The notes under the pieces: model-generated
Told to the model about the DNA's origin: nothing
Database searches by the model: none
What the model saw: only the letters and a program-made list of their open reading frames with translations
Source: Hydractinia symbiolongicarpus
Lineage: Eukaryota; Cnidaria; Hydrozoa; Anthoathecata; Hydractiniidae
DNA: 64,000 bases
Assembly: GCF_029227915.1 (NCBI RefSeq)
Contig: NC_079884.1
Coordinates: forward strand, 6,326,001 to 6,390,000
Direction of reading: 5' to 3'
Made by a program: the position numbers and the translations under genes
Shown here: piece by piece, positions 13,054 through 24,616 of the stretch
Layout of the letters: the number at the start of each line of letters is the position of its first letter
Position numbering within the stretch: position 1 is the first letter of the stretch

Positions 13054-15487
13054 TCAAATTATTTCTGCACCACTATAACGAATGAGACTTGTAGTTTCCA
13101 AAAATGTTTTCATTTTTAATGAGACGCTTAATAAAAGAGGTTTAATCGCCGGCAAACGAAATACCACGATTTCCTTAAATCCCGGGCTTGTCCCGTATAG
13201 TCGAATGTTTACAAAGAAAGTACCCTGTGAGTAAACTCATTTCTAGAACGATTTTTTAAATTATCTTTTCACCACTAAAACGCATGAGACTTGTAGTTTT
13301 CAAAAATGTTTTCATTTTTGATGAGACGCTGAATAAAAGGAGTTTAATCGCCGGCAAACGAAAACCCGCGGTTTCCCGTAAATCCCGGGCTTGGCCCGTA
13401 TAGTTGAATGTATCTAAAGAAAGTACCCAGGGAGTAAACTAATTTCCCGAACGATTTTTCAAATTATTTCTGCACCACTAGAACGAATGAGACTTGTAGT
13501 TTTCAAAAATGTTTTCATTTTTGGTGAGACGCTTAATGAAAGAGGTTTAATCGCCGACAAACGAAAACCCGCGATTTCCCGTAAATCCCGGGCTTGGCCC
13601 GTATAGTCGAATGGATACAAAGAAAGTACCCAGGGAGTAAACTCATTTCCCGAACGATTTTTTAAATTATTTTTTCTCCACTAAAACGCATGAGACTTGT
13701 AGTTTTCACAAATGTTTTCATTTTTGATGAGACGCTTAATGAAAGGGGTTTAATCGCCGGCAAATGAAAACCCGCGATTTCCCGTAAATCCCGGGCTTGG
13801 CCCGTATAGTCGAATGTATACAAAGAAAGTACCCAGGGAGTAAACTCATTTCCCGAACGATTTTTTAAATTATTTTTTCTCCACTAAAACGCATGAGACT
13901 TGTAGTTTTCAAAAATGTTTTCATTTTTGATGAGACGCTTAATGAAAGGGGTTTAATCGCCGGCAAATGAAAACCCGCGATTTCTCGTAAATCACGGGCT
14001 TGGCCCGTATAGTCGAATATATACAAAGAAAGTACCCTGTGAGTAAACTCATTTCCAGAACGATTTTTTAAATTATTTTTTCACCACTAAAACGCATAAG
14101 ACTTGTAGTTTTCAAAAATGTTTTCATTTGTGATGAGTCGCTGAATAAAAGAAGTTTAATCGCCGGCAAACGAAAACCCACGATTTCCCGTAAATCTCGG
14201 GCTTGGCCCGTATAGTTGAATGTATATAAAGAAGGTACCCAGGGAGTAAACTGATTTCCCGAACGATTTTTCAAATTATTTCTGCACCACTATAACGAAT
14301 GAGACTTGTAGTTTCCAAAAATGTTTTCATTTTTAATGAGACGCTTAATAAAAGAGGTTTAATCGCCGGCAAACGAAATACCACGATTTCCTTAAATCCC
14401 GGGCTTGTCCCGTATAGTCGAATGTTTACAAAGAAAGTACCCTGTGAGTAAACTCATTTCTAGAACGATTTTTTAAATTATCTTTTCACCACTAAAACGC
14501 ATGAGACTTGTAGTTTTCAAAAATGTTTTCATTTTTGATGAGACGCTGAATAAAAGGAGTTTAATCGCCGGCAAAAGAAAACCCGCGGTTTCCCGTAAAT
14601 CCCGGGCTTGGCCCGTATAGTTGAATGTATCTAAAGAAAGTACCCAGGGAGTAAACTAATTTCCCGAACGATTTTTCAAATTATTTCTGCACCACTAGAA
14701 CGAATGAGACTTGTAGTTTTCAAAAATGTTTTCAATTTTGGTGAGACGCTTAATGAAAGAGGTTTAATCGCCGACAAACAAAAACCCGCGATTTCCCGTA
14801 AATCCCGGGCTTGGCCCGTATAGTCGAATGGATACAAAGAAAGTACCCAGGGAGTAAACTCATTTCCCGAACGATTTTTTAAATTATTTTTTCTCCACTA
14901 AAACGCATGAGACTTGTAGTTTTCACAAATGTTTTCATTTTTGATGAGACGCTTAATGAAAGGGGTTTAATCGCCGGCAAATGAAAACCCGCGATTTCCC
15001 GTAAATCCCGGGCTTGGCCCATATAGTCGAATGTATACAAAGAAAGTACCCAGGGAGTAAACTCATTTCCCGAACGATTTTTTAAATTATTTTTTCACCA
15101 CTAAAACGCATGAGACTTGTAGTTTTCAAAAATGTTTTCATTTTTGATGAGACGCTTAATGAAAGGGGTTTAATCGCCGGCAAATGAAAACCCGCGATTT
15201 CTCGTAAATCACGGGCTTGGCCCGTATAGTCGAATATATACAAAGAAAGTACCCTGTGAGTAAACTCATTTCCAGAACGATTTTTTAAATTATTTTTTCA
15301 CCACTAAAACGCATAAGACTTGTAGTTTTCAAAAATGTTTTCATTTGTGATGAGTCGCTGAATAAAAGAAGTTTAATCGCCGGCAAACGAAAACCCACGA
15401 TTTCCCGTAAATCCCGGGCTTGGCCCGTATATTCAAAAGTATACAAAGAAAGTACCCAGGGAGTAAACTCCTTTCCCAAACGATTTT
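13054..15487. repeat. Two hexamer repeats 3-4-5-2-2-1 (1217 bp each)
   Basis: 13054-14270 and 14271-15487 have the same order with a doubled type 2. They share TTGGTGAGAC in type 5, GGATACAAAG, TTTCTCGTAAATC and GAATATATAC in the second type 2, and GTGATGAGTCGCTG in type 1. The first type 1 (14068) has a type 7 tail (TATATAAAGAAGG), so it is a 1/7 hybrid. A four-unit part of this block (5-2-2-1) recurs at about 18125-18936. Confidence 0.75.
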
Positions 15488-15690
15488 TTAAATTATTTTG
15501 TCACCACTAAAACGCATGAGACTTGTAGTTTTCAAAAGTGTTTTCATTTTTGATGAGACGCTGAATAAAAGAAGTTTAAGCGCCGGCAAACGAAAACCCG
15601 CGATTTCCCGTAAATCCCGGGCTTGGCCCGTATAGTTAAATGTATCTAAAGAAAGTATCCAGGGAGTAAACTGATTTCCCGAACGATTTT

Positions 15691-17720
15691 TCAAATTATT
15701 TCTGCACCACTATAACGAATGAGACTTGTAGTTTCCAAAAATGTTTTCATTTTTAATGAGACGCTTAATGAAAGAGGTTTAATCGCCAGCAAACGAAATA
15801 CCACGATTTCCCTAAATCCCGGGCTTGTCCCGTATAGTCGAATGTTTACAAAGAAAGTACCCTGTGAGTAAACGCATTTCCAGAACGACTTTTTAAATTA
15901 TCTTTTCACCACTAAAACGCATGAGACTTGTAGTTTTCAAAAATGATTTCATTTTTGGTGAGACGCTGAATAAAAGGAGTTTAATCGCCGGCAAACGAAA
16001 ACCCGCGGTTTCCCGTAAATCCCGGGCTTGGCCCGTATAGTTGAATGTATCTAAAGAAAGTACCCAGGGAGTAAACTGATTTCCCGAACGATTTTTCAAA
16101 TTATTTCTGCACCACTAGAACGAATGAGACTTGTAGTTTTCAAAAATGTTTTCATTTTTAATGAGACGCTTAATGAAAGAGGTTTAATCGCCGACAAACG
16201 AAAACCCGCGATTTCCCGTAAATCCCGGGCTTGGCCCGTATAGTCGAATGTATACAAAGAAAGTACCCAGGGAGTAAACTCATTTCCCGAACGATGTTTT
16301 AAATTATTTTTTCTCCACTAAAACGCATGAGACTTGTAGTTTTCAAAAATGTTTTCATTCTTGATGAGACACTTAATGAAAGGGGTTTAATCGCCGGCAA
16401 ATGAAAACCCGCGATTTCCCGTAAATCACGGGCTTGGCTCGTATAGTCGAATGTATACAAAGAAAGTACCCTGTGAGTAAACTCATTTCCAGAACTATTT
16501 TTTAAATAATTTTTTCACCACTAAAACGCATAAGACTTGTAGTTTTCAAAAACGTTTTCATTTTTGATGAGACGCTGAATAAAAGAAGTTTAATCGCCGG
16601 CAAACGAAAACCCACGATTTCCCGTAAATCCTGGGCTTGGCCCGTATAGTCAAAAATATACAAAGAAAGTACCCAGGGAGTAAACTCATTTCCCGAACGA
16701 TTTTTCAAATTATTTCTGCACCACTAGAACGAATGAGACTTGTAGTTTTCAAAAATGTTTTCATTTTTAATGAGACGCTTAATAAAAGAGTTTTAATCGC
16801 CGGCAAACGAAAACCCGCGATTTCTCGTAAATCCCGGGCTTGGCCCATATAGTTGAATGTATATAAAGAAGGTACCCAGAGAGTAAACTGATTTCCCGAA
16901 CGATTTTTCAAATTTATTCTGCACCACAATAACGAATGAGACTTGTAGTTTTCAAAAATGTTTTCATTTTTAATGAGACGCTTAATGAAGGAGTTTTAAT
17001 CGCCGGCAAACGAAAACCCGCGATTTCCCGTAAATCCCGGGCTTGGCCCGTATAGTTGAATGTATATAAAGAAGGTACCCAGGGAGTAAACTGATTTCCC
17101 GAACGATTTTTCAAATTATTTCTGCACCACTATAACGAATGAGACTTGTAGTTTCCAAAAATGTTTTCATTTTTAATGAGACGCTTAATGAAAAAGGTCT
17201 AATCGCCGGCAAACGAAATACAACGATTTCCTTAAATCCCGGGCTTGTCCCGTATAGTCATATGTTTACAAAGAAAGTACCCTGTGAGTAAACTCATTTC
17301 TAGAACGATTTTTTAAATTATCTTTTCACCACTAAAACGCATGAGACTTGTAGTTTTCAAAAATGTTTTCATTTTTGATGAGACGCTGAATAAAAGGAGT
17401 TTAATCGCCGGCAAACGAAAACACGCGGTTTTCCGTAAATCCCGGGCTTGGCCCGTATAGTTGAATGTATCTAAAGAAAGTACCCAGGGAGTAAACTAAT
17501 TTCCCGAACGATTTTTCAAATTATTTCTGCACCACTAGAACGAATGAGACTTGTAGTTTTCAAAAATGTTTTCATTATTAATGAGACGCTTAATGAAAGA
17601 GGTTTAATCGCCGGCAAACGAAAACCCGCGATTTCCCGTAAATCCCGGGCTTGGCCCATATAGTCGAATGTATACAAAGAAAGTACCCAGGGAGTAAACT
17701 CATTTCCCGAACGATTTTTT
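15691..17720. repeat. Ten-monomer block recurring at about 21169-23198 (offset 5478 bp)
   Basis: Order 3-4-5-2-1-7-7'-3-4-5. Shared rarities with the second copy are GAACGACTTTTTAAA, CGATGTTTTAAATT, GAGACACTTAATG, GGCTCGTATAG, GAACTATTTTTTAAATAA, AAAAACGTTTTC, GGCCCATATAG, AAAAAGGTCTAATCG and CATTATTAATG. Offset 5478 bp equals 27 monomers. The first copy has CAAATTTATTCTG where the second has CAAATTATTTCTG. Confidence 0.77.
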
Positions 17721-18124
17721 AAATTATTTTTTCTCCACTAAAACGCATGAGACTTGTAGTTTTCAAAAATGTTTTCATTTGTGATGAGTCGCTGAATAAA
17801 AGAAGTTTAATCGCCGGCAAACGAAAACCCACGATTTCCCGTAAATCCCGGGCTTGGCCTGTATAGTCAAAAGTATACAAAGAAAGTACCCAGGGAGTAA
17901 ACTCCTTTCCCAAACGATTTTTTAAATTATTTTGTCACCACTAAAACGCATGAGACTTGTAGTTTTCAAAAGTGTTTTCATTTTTGATGAGACGCTGAAT
18001 AAAAGAAGTTTAATCGCCGGCAAACGAAAACCCGCGATTTCCCGTAAATCCCGGGCTTGGCCCGTATAGTTAAATGTATCTAAAGAAAGTACCCAGGGAG
18101 TAAACTGATTTCCCGAACGATTTT
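17114..18124. repeat. Pentamer cycle 3-4-5-1-6 (about 1015 bp), first copy
   Basis: Marked by AAAAAGGTCTAATCG and AAATACAACG (type 3), ACACGCGGTTTTCCG (type 4), CATTATTAATG (type 5), GTGATGAGTCGCTG (type 1) and CAAAAGTG (type 6). The type 1 unit begins with the CTCCACTAAAACGCATGAG front of type 2, so it is a 2/1 hybrid: one monomer equivalent was deleted in register, turning a hexamer into a pentamer. Confidence 0.75.
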
Positions 18125-19139
18125 TCAAATTATTTCTGCACCACTAGAACGAATGAGACTTGTAGTTTTCAAAAATGTTTTCAATTTTGGTGAGACGCTT
18201 AATGAAAGAGGTTTAATCGCCGACAAACAAAAACCCGCGATTTCCCGTAAATCCCGGGCTTGGCCCGTATAGTCGAATGGATACAAAGAAAGTACCCAGG
18301 GAGTAAACTCATTTCCCGAACGATTTTTTAAATTATTTTTTCTCCACTAAAACGCATGAGACTTGTAGTTTTCACAAATGTTTTCATTTTTGATGAGACG
18401 CTTAATGAAAGGGGTTTAATCGCCGGCAAATGAAAACCCGCGATTTCCCGTAAATCCCGGGCTTGGCCCATATAGTCGAATGTATACAAAGAAAGTACCC
18501 AGTGAGTAAACTCATTTCCCGAACGATTTTTTAAATTATTTTTTCTCCACTAAAACGCATGAGACTTGTAGTTTTCAAAAATGTTTTCATTTTTGATGAG
18601 ACGCTTAATGAAAGGGGTTTAATCGCCGGCAAATGAAAACCCGCGATTTCTCGTAAATCACGGGCTTGGCCCGTATAGTCGAATATATACAAAGAAAGTA
18701 CCCTGTGAGTAAACTCATTTCCAGAACGATTTTTTAAATTATTTTTTCACCACTAAAACGCATAAGACTTGTAGTTTTCAAAAATGTTTTCATTTGTGAT
18801 GAGTCGCTGAATAAAAGAAGTTTAATCGCCGGCAAACGAAAACCCACGATTTCCCGTAAATCCCGGGCTTGGCCCGTATATTCAAAAGTATACAAAGAAA
18901 GTACCCAGGGAGTAAACTCCTTTCCCAAACGATTTTTTAAATTATTTTGTCACCACTAAAACGCATGAGACTTGTAGTTTTCAAAAGTGTTTTCATTTTT
19001 GATGAGACGCTGAATAAAAGAAGTTTAATCGCCGGCAAACGAAAACCCACGATTTCCCGTAAATCCTGGGCTTGGCCCGTATAGTTGAATGTATATAAAG
19101 AAGGTACCCAGGGAGTAAACTGATTTCCCGAACGATTTT

Positions 19140-21168
19140 TCAAATTATTTCTGCACCACTATAACGAATGAGACTTGTAGTTTCCAAAAATGTTTTCATT
19201 TTTAATGAGACGCTTAATGAAAAAGGTCTAATCGCCGGCAAACGAAATACAACGATTTCCTTAAATCCCGGGCTTGTCCCGTATAGTCGAATGTTTACAA
19301 AGAAAGTACCCTGTGAGTAAACTCATTTCTAGAACGATTTTTTAAATTATCTTTTCACCACTAAAACGCATGAGACTTGTAGTTTTAAAAAATGTTTTCA
19401 TTTTTGATGAGACGCTGAATAAAAGGAGTTTAATCGCCGGCAAACGAAAACACGCGGTTTTCCGTAAATCCCGGGCTTGGCCCGTATAGTTGAATGTATC
19501 TAAAGAAAGTACCCAGGGAGTAAACTAATTTCCCGAACGATTTTTCAAATTATTTCTGCACCACTAGAACGAATGAGACTTGTAGTTTTCAAAAATGTTT
19601 TCATTATTAATGAGACGCTTAATGAAAGAGGTTTAATCGCCGGCAAACAAAAAACCCGCGATTTCCCGTAAATTCCGGGCTTGGCCCGTATAGTCGAATG
19701 TATACAAAGAAAGTACCCAGGGAGTAAACTCATTTCCCGAACGATTTTTTAAATTATTTTTTCTCCACTAAAACGCATGAGACTTGTAGTTTTCAAAAAT
19801 GTTTTCATTTGTGATGAGTCGCTGAATAAAAGAAGTTTAATCGCCGGCAAACGAAAACCCACGATTTCCCGTAAATCCCGGGCTTGGCCCGTATAGTCAA
19901 AAGTATACAAAGAAAGTACCCAGGGAGTAAACTCCTTTCCCAAACGATTTTTTAAATTATTTTGTCACCACTAAAACGCATGAGACTTGTAGTTTTCAAA
20001 AGTGTTTTCATTTTTGATGAGACGCTGAATAAAAGAAGTTTAATCGCCGGCAAACGAAAACCCGCGATTTCCCGTAAATCCCGGGCTTGGCCCGTATAGT
20101 TAAATGTATCTAAAGAAAGTACCCAGGGAGTAAACTGATTTCCCGAACGATTTTTCAAATTATTTCTGCACCACTATAACGAATGAGACTTGTAGTTTCC
20201 AAAAATGTTTTCATTTTTAATGAGACGCTTAATGAAAAAGGTCTACTCGCCGGCAAACGAAATACAACGATTTCCTTAAATCCCGGGCTTGTCCCGTATA
20301 GTCGAATGTTTACAAAGAAAGTACCCTGTGAGTAAACTCATTTCTAGAACGATTTTTTAAATTATCTTTTCACCACTAAAACGCATGGGACTTGTAGTTT
20401 TCAAAAATGTTTTCATTTTTGATGAGACGTTGAATAAAAGGAGTTTAATCGCCGGCAAATGAAAACACGCGGTTTTCCGTAAATCCCGGGCTTGGCCCGT
20501 ATAGTTGAATGTATCTAAAGAAAGTACCCAGGGAGTAAACTAATTTCCCGAACGATTTTTCAAATTATTTCTGCACCACTAGAACGAATGAGACTTGTAG
20601 TTTTCAAAAATGTTTTCATTATTAATGAGACGCTTAATGAAAGAGGTTTAATCGCCGGCAAACGAAAACCCGCGATTTCCCGTAAATCCCGGGCTTGGCC
20701 CGTATAGTCGAATGTATACAAAGAAAGTACCCAGGGAGTAAACTCATTTCCCGAACGATTTTTTAAATTATTTTTTCTCCACTAAAACGCATGAGACTTG
20801 TAGTTTTCAAAAATGTTTTCATTTGTGATGAGTCGCTGAATAAAAGAAGTTTAATCGCCGGCAAACGAAAACCCACGATTTCCCGTAAATCCCGGGCTTG
20901 GCCCGTATAGTCAAAAGTATACAAAGAAAGTACCCAGGGAGTAAACTCCTTTCCCAAACGATTTTTTAAATTATTTTGTCACCACTAAAACGCATGAGAC
21001 TTGTAGTTTTCAAAAGTGTTTTCATTTTTGATGAGACGCTGAATAAAAGAAGTTTAATCGCCGGCAAACGAAAACCCGCGATTTCCCGTAAATCCCGGGC
21101 TTGGCCCATATAGTTAAATTTATCTAAAGAAAGTACCCAGGGAGTAAACTGATTTCCCGAACGATTTT
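19140..21168. repeat. Pentamer cycles 3-4-5-1-6, second and third copies
   Basis: Two tandem copies of about 1014-1015 bp (19140-20154 and 20155-21168) carry the same five diagnostic markers as 17114-18124. Private changes include an extra A and AATTCCGGG near 19670 and GGTCTACTCG near 20242. Between the first and second copies lies a four-monomer 5-2-2-1 stretch (18125-18936) plus a type 6 unit, related to 14677-15690. Confidence 0.78.
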
Positions 21169-23198
21169 TCAAATTATTTCTGCACCACTATAACGAATGA
21201 GACTTGTAGTTTCCAAAAATGTTTTCATTTTTAATGAGACGCTTAATGAAAGAGGTTTAATCGCCAGCAAACGAAATACCACGATTTCCCTAAGTCCCGG
21301 GCTTGTCACGTATAGTCGAATGTTTACAAAGAAAGTACCCTGTAAGTAAGGGCATTTCCAGAACGACTTTTTAAATTATCTTTTCACCACTAAAACGCAT
21401 GAGACTTGTAGTTTTCAAAAATGATTTCATTTTTGATGAGACGCTGAATAAAAGGAGTTTAATCGCCGGCAAACGAAAACCCGCGGTTTCCCGTAAATCC
21501 CGGGCTTGGCCCGTATAGTTGAATGTATCTAAAGAAAGTACCCAGGGAGTAAACTGATTTCCCGAACGATTTTTCAAATTATTTCTGCACCACTAGAACG
21601 AATGAGACTTGTAGTTTTCAAAAATGTTTTCATTTTTAATGAGACGCTTAATGAAAGAGGTTTAATCGCCGACAAACGAAAACCCGCGATTTCCCGTAAA
21701 TCCCGGGCTTGGCCCGTATAGTCGAATGTATACAAAGAAAGTACCCAGGGAGTAAACTCATTTCCCGAACGATGTTTTAAATTATTTTTTCTCCACTAAA
21801 ACGCATGAGACTTGTAGTTTTCAAAAATGTTTTCATTTTTGATGAGACACTTAATGAAAGGGGTTTAATCGCCGGCAAATGAAAACCCGCGATTTCCCGT
21901 AAATCACGGGCTTGGCTCGTATAGTCAAATGTATACAAAGAAAGTACCCTGTGAGTAAACTCATTTCCAGAACTATTTTTTAAATAATTTTTTCACCACT
22001 AAAACGCATAAGACTTGTAGTTTTCAAAAACGTTTTCATTTTTGATGAGACGCTGAATAAAAGAAGTTTAATCGCCGGCAAACGAAAACCCACGATTTCC
22101 CGTAAGTCCTGGGCTTGGCCCGTATAGTCAAAAGTATACAAAGAAAGTACCCAGGGAGTAAACTCATTTCCCGAACGATTTTTCAAATTATTTCTGCACC
22201 ACTAGAACGAATGAGACTTGTAGTTTTCAAAAATGTTTTCATTTTTAATAAGACGCTTAATAAAAGAGTTTTAATCGCCGGCAAACGAAAACCCGCGATT
22301 TCTCGTAAATCCCGGGCTTGGCCCATATAGTTGAATGTATATAAAGAAGGTACCCAGAGAGTAAACTGATTTCCCGAACGATTTTTCAAATTATTTCTGC
22401 ACCACAATAACGAATGAGACTTGTAGTTTTCAAAAATGTTTTCATTTTTAATGAGACGCTTAATGAAGGAGTTTTAATCGCCGGCAAACGAAAACCCGCG
22501 ATTTCCCGTAAATCCCGGGCTTGGCCCGTATAGTTGAATGTATATAAAGAAGGTACCCAGGGAGTAAACTGATTTCCCGAACGATTTTTCAAATTATTTC
22601 TGCACCACTATAACGAATGAGACTTGTAGTTTCCAAAAATGTTTTCATTTTTAATGAGACACTTAATGAAAAAGGTCTAATCGCCGGCAAACGAAATACA
22701 ACGATTTCCTTAAATCCCGGGCTTGTCCCGTATAGTCGAATGTTTACAAAGAAAGTACCCTGTGAGTAAACTCATTTCTAGAACGATTTTTTAAATTATC
22801 TTTTCACCACTAAAACGCATGAGACTTGTAGTTTTCAAAAATGTTTTCATTTTTGATGAGACGCTGAATAAAAGGAGTTTAATCGCCGGCAAACGAAAAC
22901 ACGCGGTTTTCCGTAAATCCCTGGCTTGGCCCGTATAGTTGAATGTATCTAAAGAAAGTACCCAGGGAGTAAACTAATTTCCCGAACGATTTTTCAAATT
23001 ATTTCTGCACCACTAGAACGAATGAGACTTGTAGTTTTCAAAAATGTTTTCATTATTAATGAGACGCTTAATGAAAGAGGTTTAATCGCCGGCAAACGAA
23101 AACCTGCGATTTCCCGTAAATCCCGGGCTTGGCCCGTATAGTCGAATGTATACAAAGAAAGTACCCAGGGAGTAAACTCATTTCCCGAACGATTTTTT
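21169..23198. repeat. Second copy of the 15691-17720 block
   Basis: It matches the earlier block throughout. The first monomer (21169-21370) is unusually diverged, with TAAGTCCCGGG, CTTGTCACG and GTAAGTAAGGGC where its partner reads TAAATCCCGGG, CTTGTCCCG and GTGAGTAAACGC. The block then continues into the reference seven-type cycle at 23400. Confidence 0.75.
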
Positions 23199-23399
23199 AA
23201 ATTATTTTTTCTCCGCTAAAACGCATGAGACTTGTAGTTTTCAAAAATGTTTTCATTTTTGATGAGACGCTTAATGAAAGGGGTTTAATCGCCGGCAAAT
23301 GAAAACCCGCGATTTCTCGTAAATCACGGGCTTGGCCCGTATAGTCGAATATATACAAAGAAAGTACCCTGTGAGTAAACTCATTTCCAGAACGATTTT

Positions 23400-23602
23400 T
23401 TAAATTATTTTTTCACCACTAAAACGCATAAGACTTGTAGTTTTCAAAAATGTTTTCATTTGTGATGAGTCGCTGAATAAAAGAAGTTTAATCGCCGGCA
23501 AACGAAAACCCACGATTTCCCGTAAATCCTGGGCTTGGCCCGTATAGTCAAAAGTATACAAAGAAAGTACCCAGGGAGTAAACTCCTTTCCCAAACGATT
23601 TT
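23400..23602. repeat. Monomer type 1 (exemplar)
   Basis: Diagnostic features are TCACCACTAAAACGCATAAG at the left, GAATAAAAGAAG after GACGCT or GTCGCT, CCCACGATTT in place of CCCGCGATTT, and TATAGTCAAAAGTATAC. It ends with an unaltered CCCAGGGAG. A subgroup including this copy has GTGATGAGTCGCTG. In the right third of the window the equivalent site reads GTGATGAGACG or GTGAGGAGACG. The CAAAAG variant removes the TTCG half of the CENP-B-like motif. Confidence 0.8.
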
Positions 23603-23805
23603 TTAAATTATTTTGTCACCACTAAAACGCATGAGACTTGTAGTTTTCAAAAGTGTTTTCATTTTTGATGAGACGCTGAATAAAAGAAGTTTAATCGCCG
23701 GCAAACGAAAACCCGCGATTTCCCGTAAATCCCGGGCTTGGCCCGTATAGTTAAATGTATCTAAAGAAAGTACCCAGGGAGTAAACTGATTTCCCGAACG
23801 ATTTT
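23603..23805. repeat. Monomer type 6 (exemplar)
   Basis: It is marked by TTTTGTCACCACTAAAACG (TTTCGTCACC in the 40-58 kb copies), CAAAAGTGTTTTC instead of CAAAAATGTTTTC, GAATAAAAGAAG, and the tail TATAGTTAAATGTATCTAAAG. The A-to-G change in the left arm of the 9-bp dyad leaves a G opposite a T. It usually follows type 1 and precedes type 7 or type 3. Confidence 0.8.
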
Positions 23806-24008
23806 TCAAATTATTTCTGCACCACTAGAACGAATGAGACTTGTAGTTTTCAAAAATGTTTTCATTTTTAATGAGACGCCTAATGAAAGAGTTTTAATCG
23901 CCGGCAAACGAAAACCCGCGATTTCCCGTAAATCCCGGGCTTGGCCCGTATAGTTGAATGTATATAAAGAAGGTACCCAGGGAGTAAACTGATTTCCCGA
24001 ACGATTTT
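23806..24008. repeat. Monomer type 7 (exemplar)
   Basis: It starts with TTTCTGCACCACTAGAACG, has AATGAGACGC and GAAAGAGTTTTAATCG (four T where other types have GGTTT or AGTTT), and ends with GAATGTATATAAAGAAGGTACCC. The tail contains TATATAAAG. It is absent from the five- and six-unit cycles and abundant at 28-34 kb. A relative near 2101, 8794, 16705 and 22183 has GGCCCATATAG. Confidence 0.78.
23961..23969 (+). promoter_or_regulatory. TATA-like motif in type 7 monomers (example)
   Basis: TATATAAAG matches the TATA-box consensus TATAWAAG-type core. Other monomers have TATACAAAG or TATCTAAAG at this position, so it is specific to type 7 and to some type 1, 5 and 6 tails. No initiator, coding region or other promoter element was recognised downstream. 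Use as a promoter for satellite transcripts is speculation. Confidence 0.2.
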
Positions 24009-24210
24009 TCAAATTATTTCTGCACCACTATAACGAATGAGACTTGTAGTTTCCAAAAATGTTTTCATTTTTAATGAGACGCTTAATGAAAGAGGTTTAA
24101 TCGCCAGCAAACGAAATACCACGATTTCCCTAAATCCCGGGCTTGTCCCGTATAGTCGAATGTTTACAAAGAAAGTACCCTGTGAGTAAACGCATTTCCA
24201 GAACGACTTT
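24009..24210. repeat. Monomer type 3 (exemplar)
   Basis: The most divergent common type. It has CACTATAACGAATG (CACTTTAACG in right-hand copies), GTTTCCAAAAATG, GAAATACCACGATTTCC followed by CTAAATCC (one base shorter than CCCGTAAATCC), CTTGTCCCG, and GAATGTTTACAAAG followed by CCCTGTGAG. By eye it differs from type 5 at roughly 15-20 positions. The six copies near 38.1, 38.9, 43.2, 44.0, 44.5 and 45.3 kb lack one C (CTTGTCCG), which shows common descent. Confidence 0.8.
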
Positions 24211-24413
24211 TTAAATTATCTTTTCACCACTAAAACGCATGAGACTTGTAGTTTTCAAAAATGATTTCATTTTTGATGAGACGCTGAATAAAAGGAGTTT
24301 AATCGCCGGCAAACGAAAACCCGCGGTTTCCCGTAAATCCCGGGCTTGGCCCGTATAGTTGAATGTATCTAAAGAAAGTACCCAGGGAGTAAACTGATTT
24401 CCCGAACGATTTT
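24211..24413. repeat. Monomer type 4 (exemplar)
   Basis: It is marked by TATCTTTTCACCACTAAAACG, usually AAAAATGATTTCATTTTTG (A in the dyad loop, arms intact), GAATAAAAGGAGTTTAATCG, CCCGCGGTTTCCCG and TATAGTTGAATGTATCTAAAG. It nearly always follows type 3 and precedes type 5. In the 1-15 kb part the loop is TTTT, so the loop substitution separates the two sides of the window. Confidence 0.8.
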
Positions 24414-24527
24414 TCAAATTATTTCTGCACCACTAGAACGAATGAGACTTGTAGTTTTCAAAAATGTTTTCATTCTTAATGAGACGCTTAATGAAAGAGG
24501 TTTAATCGCCGACAAACGAAAACCCGC

Positions 24528-24542
24528 GATTTCCCGTAAATC
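24528..24542. other. Dyad 2: 5-bp arms, 5-nt loop (example)
   Basis: GATTT and AAATC flank CCCGT. In type 3 the loop is CCCT or CCTT and the arms stay intact. In type 4, GGTTT replaces GATTT and one pair is lost. It lies directly next to dyad 3, separated by one C. Confidence 0.65.
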
Positions 24543-24543
24543 C

Positions 24544-24556
24544 CGGGCTTGGCCCG
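24544..24556. other. Dyad 3: GC-rich 5-bp arms, 3-nt loop (example)
   Basis: CGGGC and GCCCG flank TTG. Variants keep the CGGG/CCCG arms while the middle changes (TTG, TTC or TTA, and CTTGT, CTTCT or CTTGA in type 3). In many type 2 monomers the arms extend to ACGGGC and GCCCGT, as at 13994-14008. Copies reading GGCTCG or GGTCCG weaken one pair. Confidence 0.7.
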
Positions 24557-24567
24557 TATAGTCGAAT
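24552..24567 (-). other. CENP-B-box-like motif with one base missing (example)
   Basis: The minus strand reads ATTCGACTATACGGGC. The CENP-B core is nTTCGnnnnAnnCGGGn. Here TTCG and AnnCGGG are both present, but the spacer between TTCG and A is three bases, not four. It occurs in types 2, 3 and 5 when they read TATAGTCGAAT after CCCG. Types 1, 4, 6 and 7 lose TTCG. Binding is unproven and the spacing change argues against canonical recognition. Confidence 0.35.
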
Positions 24568-24616
24568 GTATACAAAGAAAGTACCCAGGGAGTAAACTCA
24601 TTTCCCGAACGATGTT

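Larger units (their letters stand above)
24414..24616. repeat. Monomer type 5 (exemplar)
   Basis: It starts like type 7 (CTGCACCACTAGAACG) but has GAAAGAGGTTTAATCGCCGAC. Its tail reads TATAGTCGAATGTATAC and then CCCAGGGAG. It carries the CCCGGG site, both GC-flanked dyads and the TTCG half of the CENP-B-like motif. A subfamily at 17.5-23.1 kb has CATTATTAATGAG, and one at 13.5-18.2 kb has TTGGTGAGAC. Confidence 0.8.

Noticed and set aside
16637-16852. Short plus-strand reading frames (also 12801-12998, 22115-22330, 27282-27509)
   Set aside because: They are chance openings across monomer junctions, overlap the minus-strand frames, and appear only where point variants remove a stop.
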